The notes below the pieces were generated by a model. The model saw only the letters and a list, made by a program, of their open reading frames with translations, searched no databases and was not told the origin of the DNA. DNA of 23,057 bases from an uncultured Erysipelotrichaceae bacterium (GTDB lineage Bacteria; Bacillota_I; Bacilli_A; RF39; UBA660). Shown piece by piece: positions 15,131 through 21,827 of this stretch. A program made the position numbers and the translations under genes. The stretch spans positions 1-23,057 of the forward strand of contig CACXJP010000050.1 of the NCBI GenBank assembly GCA_902768065.1, given 5' to 3'. Positions within the stretch are counted from its first letter, which is position 1. Each line of letters opens with the position of its first letter.

Positions 15131-16216
15131 ATGAATCAACAAATAATATCTGCACTGAAAATAGTATTCACTACGTTTATTTTCTCTGCAATAATAATGT
15201 TTCTCATGAGAAAAGTTGCTCATCATATAGGTGCTCTTGATAGACCAAGAGAAGAAGAAGAACACAGACACATTCATAAACAAGTAATGCCAAAACTAGG
15301 GGCAGTAGGAATATTCTTGTCATTTATGTTTGGATATATGCTCTTTGGAGAACAAAGCATTAGAATGAATTCAATTCTTATTGGAAGTTTTATAATTATA
15401 CTTGCATCGATTGTAGATGATATAAAGGATATAAGAGCAGCCTATAAGTTTATTGTTCATATAATAGCAGCCTCAGTAATAGTATTCTATGGAGGAATCT
15501 TATTAAATAATATAACCGCCTTTGGATACTCAATAGATTTTGGAATATTAGCTTATCCAATAACAATTTTATTTATAGTAGCATGTACCAATATCATTAA
15601 TCTTATCGATGGATTAGATGGATTAAGTGGTGGGATTTGCTCCATATTTTATATAACAACTGCCATCATAGGATTTTGCCAAGGGAGATTTGGAAGTCTA
15701 GTAATGATATTAACATTGATAATGTTAGGATCAACAATGGGATTTTTATTACATAATTTCCATCCAGCAAAAATATTCGCAGGAGATGGTACAACCTTTG
15801 AAGGTTTTATAATTGCAGTAATAACACTATTAGAATTCAAAGGACCAGCATTAATATCATTCTTTGTACCGGTATTAATATTAGGAATACCTATCTTAGA
15901 TACATTATTTGCAATAATAAGAAGATTATTAAAAGGACAACCACCATTCCAAGCAGATAAACAACATCTTCATCATCAGTTATTAGGAATGAATTTCTCA
16001 CAAACAGTAACAGTATTAATAATCTATGGAATAAATATCTTATTTGCTTCATCTGCATTAATATTTACACTTGTAAATCAAAAAATAGGACAGTACCTAA
16101 TAATATTTATATTTATTATGGTAGTATGGTTTGTATTTCACACATCAATTATTTCTGATAAAAATCCAGAAAGATTAAAAAAACTAGAAAAGAAAATAGG
16201 ACTAAAAAGAAAATAG
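15131..16216 (+). CDS. tagO: Undecaprenyl-phosphate N-acetylhexosamine-1-phosphate transferase (WecA/TagO family)
   Basis: A 361-residue polytopic membrane enzyme of the MraY/WecA family with about ten or eleven helices. These enzymes load a sugar-1-phosphate on undecaprenyl phosphate to begin wall teichoic acid or surface polysaccharide synthesis. Motifs in order: DRPREEEEHRHIHKQVMPKLGAVGI (substrate loop), VDDIKDIRAAYK with the paired aspartates, NIINLIDGLDGLSGG, and the C-terminal HLHHQLLG histidine motif. The fourth motif, normally MGDxGSxxLGF, reads AGDGTTFEGF here, one residue shorter and without the usual Ser; the aspartate is kept. WecA/TagO is favoured over MraY by the HxHH motif and length. 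No further polysaccharide genes follow in the window. Confidence 0.85.
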   Translation: MNQQIISALKIVFTTFIFSAIIMFLMRKVAHHIGALDRPREEEEHRHIHKQVMPKLGAVGIFLSFMFGYMLFGEQSIRMNSILIGSFIIILASIVDDIKDIRAAYKFIVHIIAASVIVFYGGILLNNITAFGYSIDFGILAYPITILFIVACTNIINLIDGLDGLSGGICSIFYITTAIIGFCQGRFGSLVMILTLIMLGSTMGFLLHNFHPAKIFAGDGTTFEGFIIAVITLLEFKGPALISFFVPVLILGIPILDTLFAIIRRLLKGQPPFQADKQHLHHQLLGMNFSQTVTVLIIYGINILFASSALIFTLVNQKIGQYLIIFIFIMVVWFVFHTSIISDKNPERLKKLEKKIGLKRK

Positions 16217-16229
16217 TTCTATTTTTTTT
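16210..16229 (+). terminator. AT-rich terminator over the stop codon of the WecA/TagO-type gene
   Basis: AAAATAG (16210-16216, including the TAG stop) and CTATTTT (16219-16225) are reverse complements followed by further T's. The stem is AT-rich with a tight loop, so it is weaker than the others. Confidence 0.5.
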
Positions 16230-16291
16230 GTAAAAAAAATATATTAAACACAATACGACATAAAACTACAAGTATTCTAGCTAAAATAAAA

Positions 16292-16320
16292 TTATCATAA
16301 AAGAAATACAATGATAGAAT
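16292..16320 (+). promoter_or_regulatory. Probable promoter for the cold-shock gene
   Basis: TTATCA at 16292, a 17-base spacer, and TAGAAT at 16315-16320 preceded by TGA (extended -10). The start codon is only 15 bases after the -10 box, so the leader would be very short, unlike the long cold-shock leaders of enteric cspA. Confidence 0.45.
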
Positions 16321-16335
16321 TGAGGTGTTAGAGGT

Positions 16336-16557
16336 ATGATGAGAGGTCATGTAAAATGGTTTAACAATGATAAAGGTTATGGATTCATTGGATATAGACA
16401 AAATGAAGATATCTTTGTTCATTATTCAGCTATCGAACTAGATGGATATAAGACTCTATCAGAAGGTCAACTAGTAGAGTTTAAACTTATTGAGACTAGT
16501 AAGGGCTATCAAGCAATAAATGTTAAATTATTAAATGCTAATACTGCTATAAATTAG
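16336..16557 (+). CDS. csp: Cold-shock-domain nucleic acid-binding protein
   Basis: A 73-residue single CSD protein (OB-fold) that binds single-stranded RNA and DNA as a chaperone. It starts MMRGHVKWFNNDKGYGFIGY with the RNP1 motif KGYGFI (about residues 13-18) and RNP2 DIFVHYSAI (about residues 26-34), and ends EGQLVEFKLIETSKGYQAINVKL. A second ATG at 16339 is equally possible as start. Size is slightly above the usual 66-70 residues because of a short C-terminal extension (LNANTAIN). Monocistronic: own promoter and terminator. Confidence 0.92.
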   Translation: MMRGHVKWFNNDKGYGFIGYRQNEDIFVHYSAIELDGYKTLSEGQLVEFKLIETSKGYQAINVKLLNANTAIN

Positions 16558-16573
16558 TAGTATTTTTATTTTT
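16540..16573 (+). terminator. Cold-shock gene terminator overlapping the stop codon
   Basis: AATACTGCT (16540-16548) pairs with AGTAGTATT (16556-16564), one G-U, around ATAAATT; the TAG stop spans loop and 3' arm. A T-rich tail follows. Confidence 0.7.
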
Positions 16574-16577
16574 ACTT

Positions 16578-16586
16578 TGGTATAAT
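16578..16586 (+). promoter_or_regulatory. Extended -10 promoter for hpf
   Basis: TGGTATAAT, a perfect TGn plus TATAAT, lies 22 bases upstream of the ATG and directly behind the cold-shock gene terminator. Confidence 0.65.
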
Positions 16587-16608
16587 ATAATTACAAGGAG
16601 GCGATATA

Positions 16609-17145
16609 ATGGAACTAAAAATTCGTGGTGACAAAATTAAAATCACTCAATCCATGAAAGACTACATCGAGGAAAAATTATCCAAATTAGATAAGTATCT
16701 AGAAAAGAGTAATGATGTATGCGCAAACGTTATGGTAAAAGTGAGAGGTCATGAACAGAAAGTAGAAATTACAATTCCATTAAAATCATTTATTCTAAGA
16801 TCGGAGGAAACACAAGAAGACTTCTATGCTGCAGTTGACAAAACAATAGATAAGCTAGAAAGACAAATTAGAAAAAATAAAACTAGACTTATGGCAAAGC
16901 ATGAGAAAGCAAGTTTTGACTTTAATTTTGATAGCATAGTTGTTGAAAAGAAAGAAGAAAAAGACCAAAGGAAAGTCGTAAAGAGAAAAACAATCGAAGT
17001 TAAACCTATGAGTGAAGAAGAAGCAATAATACAAATGGAGCTTCTTGGACATGAATTCTTTATGTATAAGGACAGTGAAACAATGGAAGTTGCTGTTGTA
17101 TATAAGAGAAAAGATGGAAACTACGGAGTTCTTGAGGCAGAATAA
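16609..17145 (+). CDS. hpf: Ribosome hibernation promoting factor, long form
   Basis: A 178-residue long-form HPF. The N-terminal domain (residues 1 to about 100, MELKIRGDKIKITQSMKDYIEEKLSKL...) binds the decoding region of the 30S subunit. After a charged linker (KKEEKDQRKVVKRKTIEVKPM) the C-terminal domain (about residues 125-178, SEEEAIIQMELLGHEFFMYKD and VVYKRKDGNYGVLE) mediates dimerisation into 100S ribosomes. The linkage to secA downstream is the same as in Bacillus. Strong AAGGAGG Shine-Dalgarno. A terminator separates it from secA. Confidence 0.95.
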   Translation: MELKIRGDKIKITQSMKDYIEEKLSKLDKYLEKSNDVCANVMVKVRGHEQKVEITIPLKSFILRSEETQEDFYAAVDKTIDKLERQIRKNKTRLMAKHEKASFDFNFDSIVVEKKEEKDQRKVVKRKTIEVKPMSEEEAIIQMELLGHEFFMYKDSETMEVAVVYKRKDGNYGVLEAE

Positions 17146-17159
17146 TATTATAAACAACA

Positions 17160-17198
17160 AAAGGAGAGGAAATATACTTTTATTTCTTCTTTTTTTTT
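17160..17198 (+). terminator. hpf terminator
   Basis: A 15-pair stem with three G-U pairs: AAAGGAGAGGAAATA (17160-17174), loop TACTTT, 3' arm from 17181 to 17195, ending in a long T-tract to 17198. Confidence 0.75.
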
Positions 17199-17206
17199 GA
17201 TAAAAT
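17198..17206 (+). promoter_or_regulatory. Probable extended -10 promoter for secA
   Basis: TGATAAAAT begins at the last T of the hpf terminator. The secA Shine-Dalgarno (AAGGAG, 17216) is only ten bases downstream, so the leader would be just a few bases. Confidence 0.5.
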
Positions 17207-17230
17207 AATATCTTGAAGGAGTTGATTAAA

Positions 17231-19723
17231 TTGAAAATTTTGAAAAAATTATTTGATCACGAGTATAAAGAATTAAAAAGATTTAATGGGATTGCAGAAC
17301 AAGTAATGGCACTAGATGATGAATATTCAAAATTAACAGATACAGAGTTGCAAAGCAAGACTGACGAATTTAAAGAAAGATTAAGTAAAGGTGAAACTTT
17401 AGAAGATATATTAGTAGAAGCCTTTGCGACAGCAAGAGAAGCAGCGTTCCGTGTAATAGGAGAAAAGCATTATTTTGTACAGATCTTAGGAGCATTAGCA
17501 ATTCATTATGGAAATATAGCTGAAATGAAAACTGGTGAAGGAAAAACCCTAACTTCAGTTTTGCCAGCATATCTAAATGCATTAACTGGAGAAGGAGTAC
17601 ATATTATCACTGTTAATGAATATCTTGCAGGACGTGATGCAGAGTGGATGGGTGGAATTCATAGATTTCTAGGATTAACAGTAGGAGTAAACAGGAGAGA
17701 TTTGACACCAAAAGAAAAACAAGAAGCATATTCTTGTGATATTCTTTATTCTACAAACAATGAAATCGGTTTTGACTATCTAAGAGATAATATGGTTGAA
17801 AGAAAAGAAGAAAGAGTACAAAGACCTCTTAATTTTGCAATTATAGATGAGGTTGATTCAGTATTGATTGATGAGGCAAGAACACCATTAATAATCTCAG
17901 GTGGAGAAATGCAAAATCAAAACTTATATATTAATGCTGACAAATATGCAAAAAGTCTTAAGATAGAAAAAGATTTTATTTATGATGAAAAAACAAAAAG
18001 CGTAAATTTAACTGAGCAAGGTGTAGATAAGGCAGAATCAATGTTTAAAGTTGATAATTTATATGATATCAATAATTCAACATTATTACATTTTATAAAC
18101 CAAGCCTTACGCGCAAACTATGCAATGAGAAATGATGTAGACTATGTAGTTCAAGATGGTGAAATAGTAATAGTAGACCAATTTACAGGTCGTCTTATGA
18201 AAGGAAGAGCATATTCTGATGGCCTTCACCAAGCTATAGAAGCAAAAGAAGGCGTTAATATAAATGAAGAAACAAAAACTATGGCAACAATTACATTCCA
18301 AAATTTATTCAGAATGTATAAAAAACTATCAGGTATGACAGGAACTGCAAAAACTGAAGAAGAAGAATTTAGAGAAATCTATAATATGTATGTTATTGAA
18401 ATACCAACAAATATGCCTGTAATTAGAACAGATGAGGCAGATTTAGTATATGCAACAAAAGAAGCAAAATATAAAGCAATTATAAATGTCGTAAAAGAAT
18501 TATATAATAAAGGACAACCTGTACTTATAGGTACAATAGCAATTGAAACAAGTGAACTTATTAGTAATTTATTAAAGCAAGCAAAGATTCCACACGAAGT
18601 ATTGAATGCTAAGAACCATGAAAGAGAAGCAGAAATAATTTCAAAAATTGGTTTAGGTAAATCGGTAACAATTGCAACAAATATGGCTGGACGTGGAACA
18701 GATATTAAATTATCAGATGAAGTAAAAGCCCTTGGTGGATTATGCGTACTTGGAACAGAAAGACATGAGTCAAGACGTATAGATAATCAGTTAAGAGGAC
18801 GTTCAGGAAGACAAGGAGACCCAGGATTTACTCAATTCTTTGTTTCAATGAAAGATGATTTAATGGTAAGATTTGGATCAGATAGAATTGGATCAATGAT
18901 GGAATCATTAGGAATGGGAGATCAAGCAATAAGAAGCAAAACATTCTCTAGAAGTGTAGAACAAGCTCAAAAAAGAGTTGAAGGAAATAACTATGATATA
19001 AGAAAAAATCTTCTTCAATATGATGATGTTATGAATAATCAAAGAGAATTGATTTACAAGAAGAGAAATGAAATACTAGATGGAGAATCAATACATGAAA
19101 TGGTTCTAACTACATTTAGACATCATATAGAAGACTTAGTAAAATCTCATTTAATGCCAGAAGGAGTACTAGTAGATGAAGATTATAAAGACATAACAGA
19201 ATTTGCTAATGAAAATCTATTAAGTAAAGATATTAAAGTAAAAGACATAGAAGGAAAAGAAGCAAGTGATATAATCGATTTACTATGTAAGAAAGTAATA
19301 GATGAATATGAAACAAAAATTAAAGATATTCCAGAAGAAGTAACAAATGAATTTGAAAAAGTAATAACACTACAAGTATTAGATAATTACTGGACAGAAC
19401 ATATCAATACAATGTCTCACTTAAGAGAAGGTATCCACCTAAGAGGTTATGCTCAAGAAGATCCGTTAAGAGCATACACAATGGAAGGATTTGATATGTT
19501 TGATCAAATGTTACAAAATATAGATAAAGATGTATCAATATTCTTATTAAAAGCTGAGATTAGACAAAATATAGAAAGAAAAGAAAAACCAAAAAAATTA
19601 CTAACAAACGATACTGAAACAACACCAGTAAAGAAAAAACCAATAAAGAAACAAAAAATTGGAAGAAATGATCCATGTCCATGTGGCAGTGGACGCAAGT
19701 ATAAACAGTGTTGTGGTAAATAA
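17231..19723 (+). CDS. secA: Preprotein translocase ATPase SecA
   Basis: An 830-residue SecA motor that drives secretory proteins through SecYEG. The start is TTG 17231, nine bases after AAGGAG (17216-17221); the in-frame TTG at 17213 lies upstream of that site. Walker A is EMKTGEGKTLTS (about residues 97-108), the DEAD-type box is IDEVDSVLIDEARTPLIISG (about 204-223), then SGMTGTAKTEEEEF, and NMAGRGTDIKL. LDNYWTEHI lies in the helical scaffold domain. The C-terminal 20 residues form the SEC-C zinc-binding tail IGRNDPCPCGSGRKYKQCCGK, used for SecB or ribosome contacts. Usual Bacillus neighbour hpf is upstream, but the expected prfB downstream is replaced by an accessory island containing a second copy of this tail. 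Confidence 0.97.
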   Translation: MKILKKLFDHEYKELKRFNGIAEQVMALDDEYSKLTDTELQSKTDEFKERLSKGETLEDILVEAFATAREAAFRVIGEKHYFVQILGALAIHYGNIAEMKTGEGKTLTSVLPAYLNALTGEGVHIITVNEYLAGRDAEWMGGIHRFLGLTVGVNRRDLTPKEKQEAYSCDILYSTNNEIGFDYLRDNMVERKEERVQRPLNFAIIDEVDSVLIDEARTPLIISGGEMQNQNLYINADKYAKSLKIEKDFIYDEKTKSVNLTEQGVDKAESMFKVDNLYDINNSTLLHFINQALRANYAMRNDVDYVVQDGEIVIVDQFTGRLMKGRAYSDGLHQAIEAKEGVNINEETKTMATITFQNLFRMYKKLSGMTGTAKTEEEEFREIYNMYVIEIPTNMPVIRTDEADLVYATKEAKYKAIINVVKELYNKGQPVLIGTIAIETSELISNLLKQAKIPHEVLNAKNHEREAEIISKIGLGKSVTIATNMAGRGTDIKLSDEVKALGGLCVLGTERHESRRIDNQLRGRSGRQGDPGFTQFFVSMKDDLMVRFGSDRIGSMMESLGMGDQAIRSKTFSRSVEQAQKRVEGNNYDIRKNLLQYDDVMNNQRELIYKKRNEILDGESIHEMVLTTFRHHIEDLVKSHLMPEGVLVDEDYKDITEFANENLLSKDIKVKDIEGKEASDIIDLLCKKVIDEYETKIKDIPEEVTNEFEKVITLQVLDNYWTEHINTMSHLREGIHLRGYAQEDPLRAYTMEGFDMFDQMLQNIDKDVSIFLLKAEIRQNIERKEKPKKLLTNDTETTPVKKKPIKKQKIGRNDPCPCGSGRKYKQCCGK

Positions 19724-19763
19724 ACTCGTAAAGCCTTATAAATAAAGGACTTACGAGTTTTTT
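19724..19763 (+). terminator. secA terminator
   Basis: ACTCGTAAAGCCTT (19724-19737) pairs with AAGGACTTACGAGT (19745-19758) with a two-base internal mismatch and a seven-base loop, followed by six T's. It starts in the base after the secA stop. Confidence 0.85.
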
Positions 19764-19804
19764 ACTACTTACAATTTTTAGGTAATTTTACCTCAAAAAA
19801 GGCG

Positions 19805-19825
19805 TTTAGATAAGTTTTAGATAAG
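19805..19825 (+). repeat. Tandem TTTAGATAAG repeat, left of the GNAT-kinase cassette
   Basis: TTTAGATAAG occurs at 19805-19814 and 19816-19825, one helical turn apart. An almost identical pair lies at 21437-21458, just after the kinase gene. Possible integrase arm-type or attachment sequences. A small dyad, AGGTAA / TTACCT (19780-19793), precedes it. Confidence 0.5.
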
Positions 19826-19876
19826 TTTTTTTAACGAAATCAGACCAAAACTAGCATCTAAAAAAGTTTAAAATTA

Positions 19877-19885
19877 TGATATAAT
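19877..19885 (+). promoter_or_regulatory. Extended -10 promoter of the GNAT-kinase pair
   Basis: TGATATAAT, 20 bases upstream of the GTG start at 19906. Confidence 0.6.
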
Positions 19886-19905
19886 TTATATAGGATGTGA
19901 TAACT

Positions 19906-20628
19906 GTGAATAAGGAAATAATGATAAGTAAAATAAAAAAATATCTTGCCAATAAATATGAGTTTGATATTAATGAATTTGAGAAAAAAGGATTAAATAT
20001 CGTTACAAATAATAAAGAAAATAGTATTAAGATGATTCTATTGTATGATTTAATACTTGTTTCTTGTTCTAATAATTTATATGATTTAGTGAATGAAAAA
20101 CTTAAAGGTAAAAATACATATGAGATATTTGAGTTCCCTTTAGTATATGGTCAATCAATATATTTTATACCAGATTTAGAAAGAATCACTGAGCAAAAAG
20201 ATAATAAAAAATATGTATTCAAATTATTTGATGGAAACACTAAAGACATAGAGTTGTCATCAGGATTTGAAAATGCAATAACTTTTGAAAATGAAAAATG
20301 TGTTTCTGATATTGCTTATTGTGCATACGATGGAGATAAAATTATTGGTGTAGCTGGTGCAGATAGAGTTAGTGATGATATTTGGGAAGTTGGAATAGAA
20401 GTGCTACCTGAGTATAGAAAAGATGGACTTGCTACAATTTTGACTAATAATTTAACATTAGAGATTTTGAATAAAGGAATAGTTCCAATTTGGTGTGCTT
20501 CATCTACGAATATAGGATCACAAGCGGTTGCAAATAAAAGTAATTATATCCCATTATGGTTTGAAACTTTTGGGGATGTGTTTGATGATGGGTTCGTTTA
20601 TAAGGATTTAATAAAGCAGGTGAAATAG
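19906..20628 (+). CDS. GNAT-family N-acetyltransferase (PF12746-like)
   Basis: A 240-residue acetyltransferase. GTG 19906 is preferred because AGGA (19892-19895) sits ten bases before it; an in-frame GTG at 19897 is too close and ATG 19921 is another option. The N-terminal half is a variable domain. The C-terminal half has the acetyl-CoA-binding core: ISDIAYCAYDGDKIIGVAGA, WEVGIEVLPEYRKDGLATIL (motif A with R-x-x-G-x-A, about residues 162-181) and IWCASSTNIGSQAVANKSNY. The latter fits the GNAT_acetyltran family that includes the zwittermicin-resistance protein ZmaR, but the substrate cannot be deduced. Its stop overlaps the start of a kinase gene by one base. It lies in a recently acquired-looking island after secA. 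Confidence 0.75.
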   Translation: MNKEIMISKIKKYLANKYEFDINEFEKKGLNIVTNNKENSIKMILLYDLILVSCSNNLYDLVNEKLKGKNTYEIFEFPLVYGQSIYFIPDLERITEQKDNKKYVFKLFDGNTKDIELSSGFENAITFENEKCVSDIAYCAYDGDKIIGVAGADRVSDDIWEVGIEVLPEYRKDGLATILTNNLTLEILNKGIVPIWCASSTNIGSQAVANKSNYIPLWFETFGDVFDDGFVYKDLIKQVK

Positions 20629-21428
20629 TGGAGATAAAAACTAAGAAATTTATAAATGATGGATTTAATAGTAGAGCCTATATAATTAATGGTGATTATA
20701 TTTTATTGGAGGGTGTAAATCAAAACTCATATAATAATTATATAAAATATGTTGAGAGTATTAAAAATTTAGATAATATAAAATCAGTACAAATACCAGC
20801 TATAGTTGAATTAATATCCCCTAATGAAGAATTTCAAAATGGAGCATTAATCTATAAAATGATTAAAGGACATACCTTTAGAAAAAGTGATATTGATAGT
20901 GTTGATTTAGATAGTATTGCTCAAACAATAGCAAACTTCATGAATGAATTGTATACTATTAAAATACCATTTGACAAAAAGTTATATGTGAATAATGAAA
21001 TCTCAATTACTGAAAGAAGCGTTGCTTTATTAAAAAATTATCTTTCTGATGAAGAATATAAAAAGGTACTAAGTTGGTTTAATGAATATAAAAACTATTT
21101 ATTAACATTTGCTGATTATCATTATATTCATGGCGATTTATGGTATGAAAACTATATTCTTGACGATGAAAATCATTTAATAGGTATAGTTGATTTTGAA
21201 GGTGCATGCATGGGAGATCCTGCTTATGATATAGCAGCATTATATTATTTAGGTGATGATTTTGTAGCTAAAGTATTAAAATACTATAAATATACAAATA
21301 ACGATTTAATAAAAAGAGTATCAATGTTAATAAAAGCAAGAGAGATTGCAGACTTTGAGGATATGGTTAATAACTATCCAGAAGAAGTAAAAGAACAAGT
21401 TGATAAAATTGGAAAAGTGTTAAATTAA
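20628..21428 (+). CDS. Aminoglycoside phosphotransferase / choline-kinase-like small-molecule kinase
   Basis: A 266-residue kinase of the APH superfamily, start GTG 20628 overlapping the upstream TAG by one base. The N-lobe contains NGDYILLEGVNQNSYNNYIK. The catalytic loop is HYIHGDLWYENYIL (H-G-D-L-x-x-x-N, near residue 170), followed by the metal-binding GIVDFEGACMGDPAYDIAALYY. These are the classic APH/MPH signatures. The substrate may be an antibiotic or a metabolite such as a sugar or choline; many such genes are not resistance genes. Translational coupling with the acetyltransferase suggests that the two act on the same or related compounds. Direct repeats lie on both sides of the pair. 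Confidence 0.78.
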   Translation: MEIKTKKFINDGFNSRAYIINGDYILLEGVNQNSYNNYIKYVESIKNLDNIKSVQIPAIVELISPNEEFQNGALIYKMIKGHTFRKSDIDSVDLDSIAQTIANFMNELYTIKIPFDKKLYVNNEISITERSVALLKNYLSDEEYKKVLSWFNEYKNYLLTFADYHYIHGDLWYENYILDDENHLIGIVDFEGACMGDPAYDIAALYYLGDDFVAKVLKYYKYTNNDLIKRVSMLIKAREIADFEDMVNNYPEEVKEQVDKIGKVLN

Positions 21429-21436
21429 TCTATTTT

Positions 21437-21458
21437 TTTAGATAAGTTATTAGATAAG
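21437..21458 (+). repeat. Tandem TTTAGATAAG / ATTAGATAAG repeat, right of the GNAT-kinase cassette
   Basis: TTTAGATAAG (21437-21446) and ATTAGATAAG (21449-21458), 12 bases apart, followed by TTGTACGAAA; the left copy pair is followed by TTTTTTTAACGAAA. Same orientation as the left pair, so the cassette is bounded by direct repeats. Confidence 0.5.
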
Positions 21459-21560
21459 TTGTACGAAAAAAACTTACAATAATTGAATAAAAAATTATAA
21501 ATTTTAAATAAAAAATACCAATTTAAAAGGAAAAAATTACTTGGTTGTTTTAATATTTTA

Positions 21561-21605
21561 CCATGTGGCTCAGGGAAAAAATACAAACAATGCTGTGGTA
21601 AGTAG
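21561..21605 (+). pseudogene. secA': Orphan copy of the SecA C-terminal zinc tail
   Basis: Forty-five bases encode PCGSGKKYKQCCGK and a stop, identical to the last 14 residues of secA in this window except K for R at one position. The DNA differs at about a third of the bases, mostly third positions. The frame extends upstream only to a stop at 21498 and has no start codon (RKKLLGCFNIL precedes it, with a faint resemblance to the KKLL of the secA tail). It is not a functional gene. It may be the displaced 3' end of secA after integration of a mobile element, or a remnant of another SEC-C protein. The stretch 21429-21560 otherwise holds only the TTTAGATAAG repeat pair and AT-rich sequence. Confidence 0.6.
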
Positions 21606-21632
21606 TAGGAAATATAAGGGTTTGCGAGGATT

Positions 21633-21751
21633 TTGCCCACGTAAAAATTGACCAAAAATTGCCATTTGTCCACATTTTGTCCACGTAAATTTAAAATTGT
21701 GGACAACAGGACAAAAAGTGTTGTGAAATTTAGTACACGTTTTGTGGACAA
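21633..21751. repeat. Cluster of TTGTCCAC / GTGGACAA repeats upstream of the integrase
   Basis: TTGCCCAC (21633), TTGTCCAC (21666 and 21677, 11 bases apart) and inverted GTGGACAA (21699 and 21744). The 21677 and 21699 copies form an eight-base perfect inverted repeat. CACGTAAA follows two of the copies. Such arrays near an integrase are usually binding sites for integrase or excisionase; TTGTCCACA also resembles a DnaA box. No ORF is supported in 21606-21827. Confidence 0.55.
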
Positions 21752-21770
21752 TTGACAATTTATAAAAATA

Positions 21771-21796
21771 AATGTCATCATACGATGGCATTTTTT
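21771..21796 (+). terminator. Terminator-like hairpin before the integrase
   Basis: AATGTCATC (21771-21779) pairs with GATGGCATT (21784-21792), one G-U, loop ATAC, followed by six T's. The integrase Shine-Dalgarno (AAAGGAGAG) starts about 17 bases later, so it may insulate or attenuate the integrase. Confidence 0.7.
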
Positions 21797-21827
21797 GTTT
21801 ACCAATTTTAGAAAAGGAGAGTATAAA

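Noticed and set aside
19764..19804. Dyad AGGTAA/TTACCT as a terminator
   Set aside because: The loop is only two to four bases and no T-tract follows on either strand; it was kept only as a note beside the repeat.
21633..21751. CRISPR array
   Set aside because: Repeat units are only eight bases, in both orientations and with irregular spacing; no cas genes are present.
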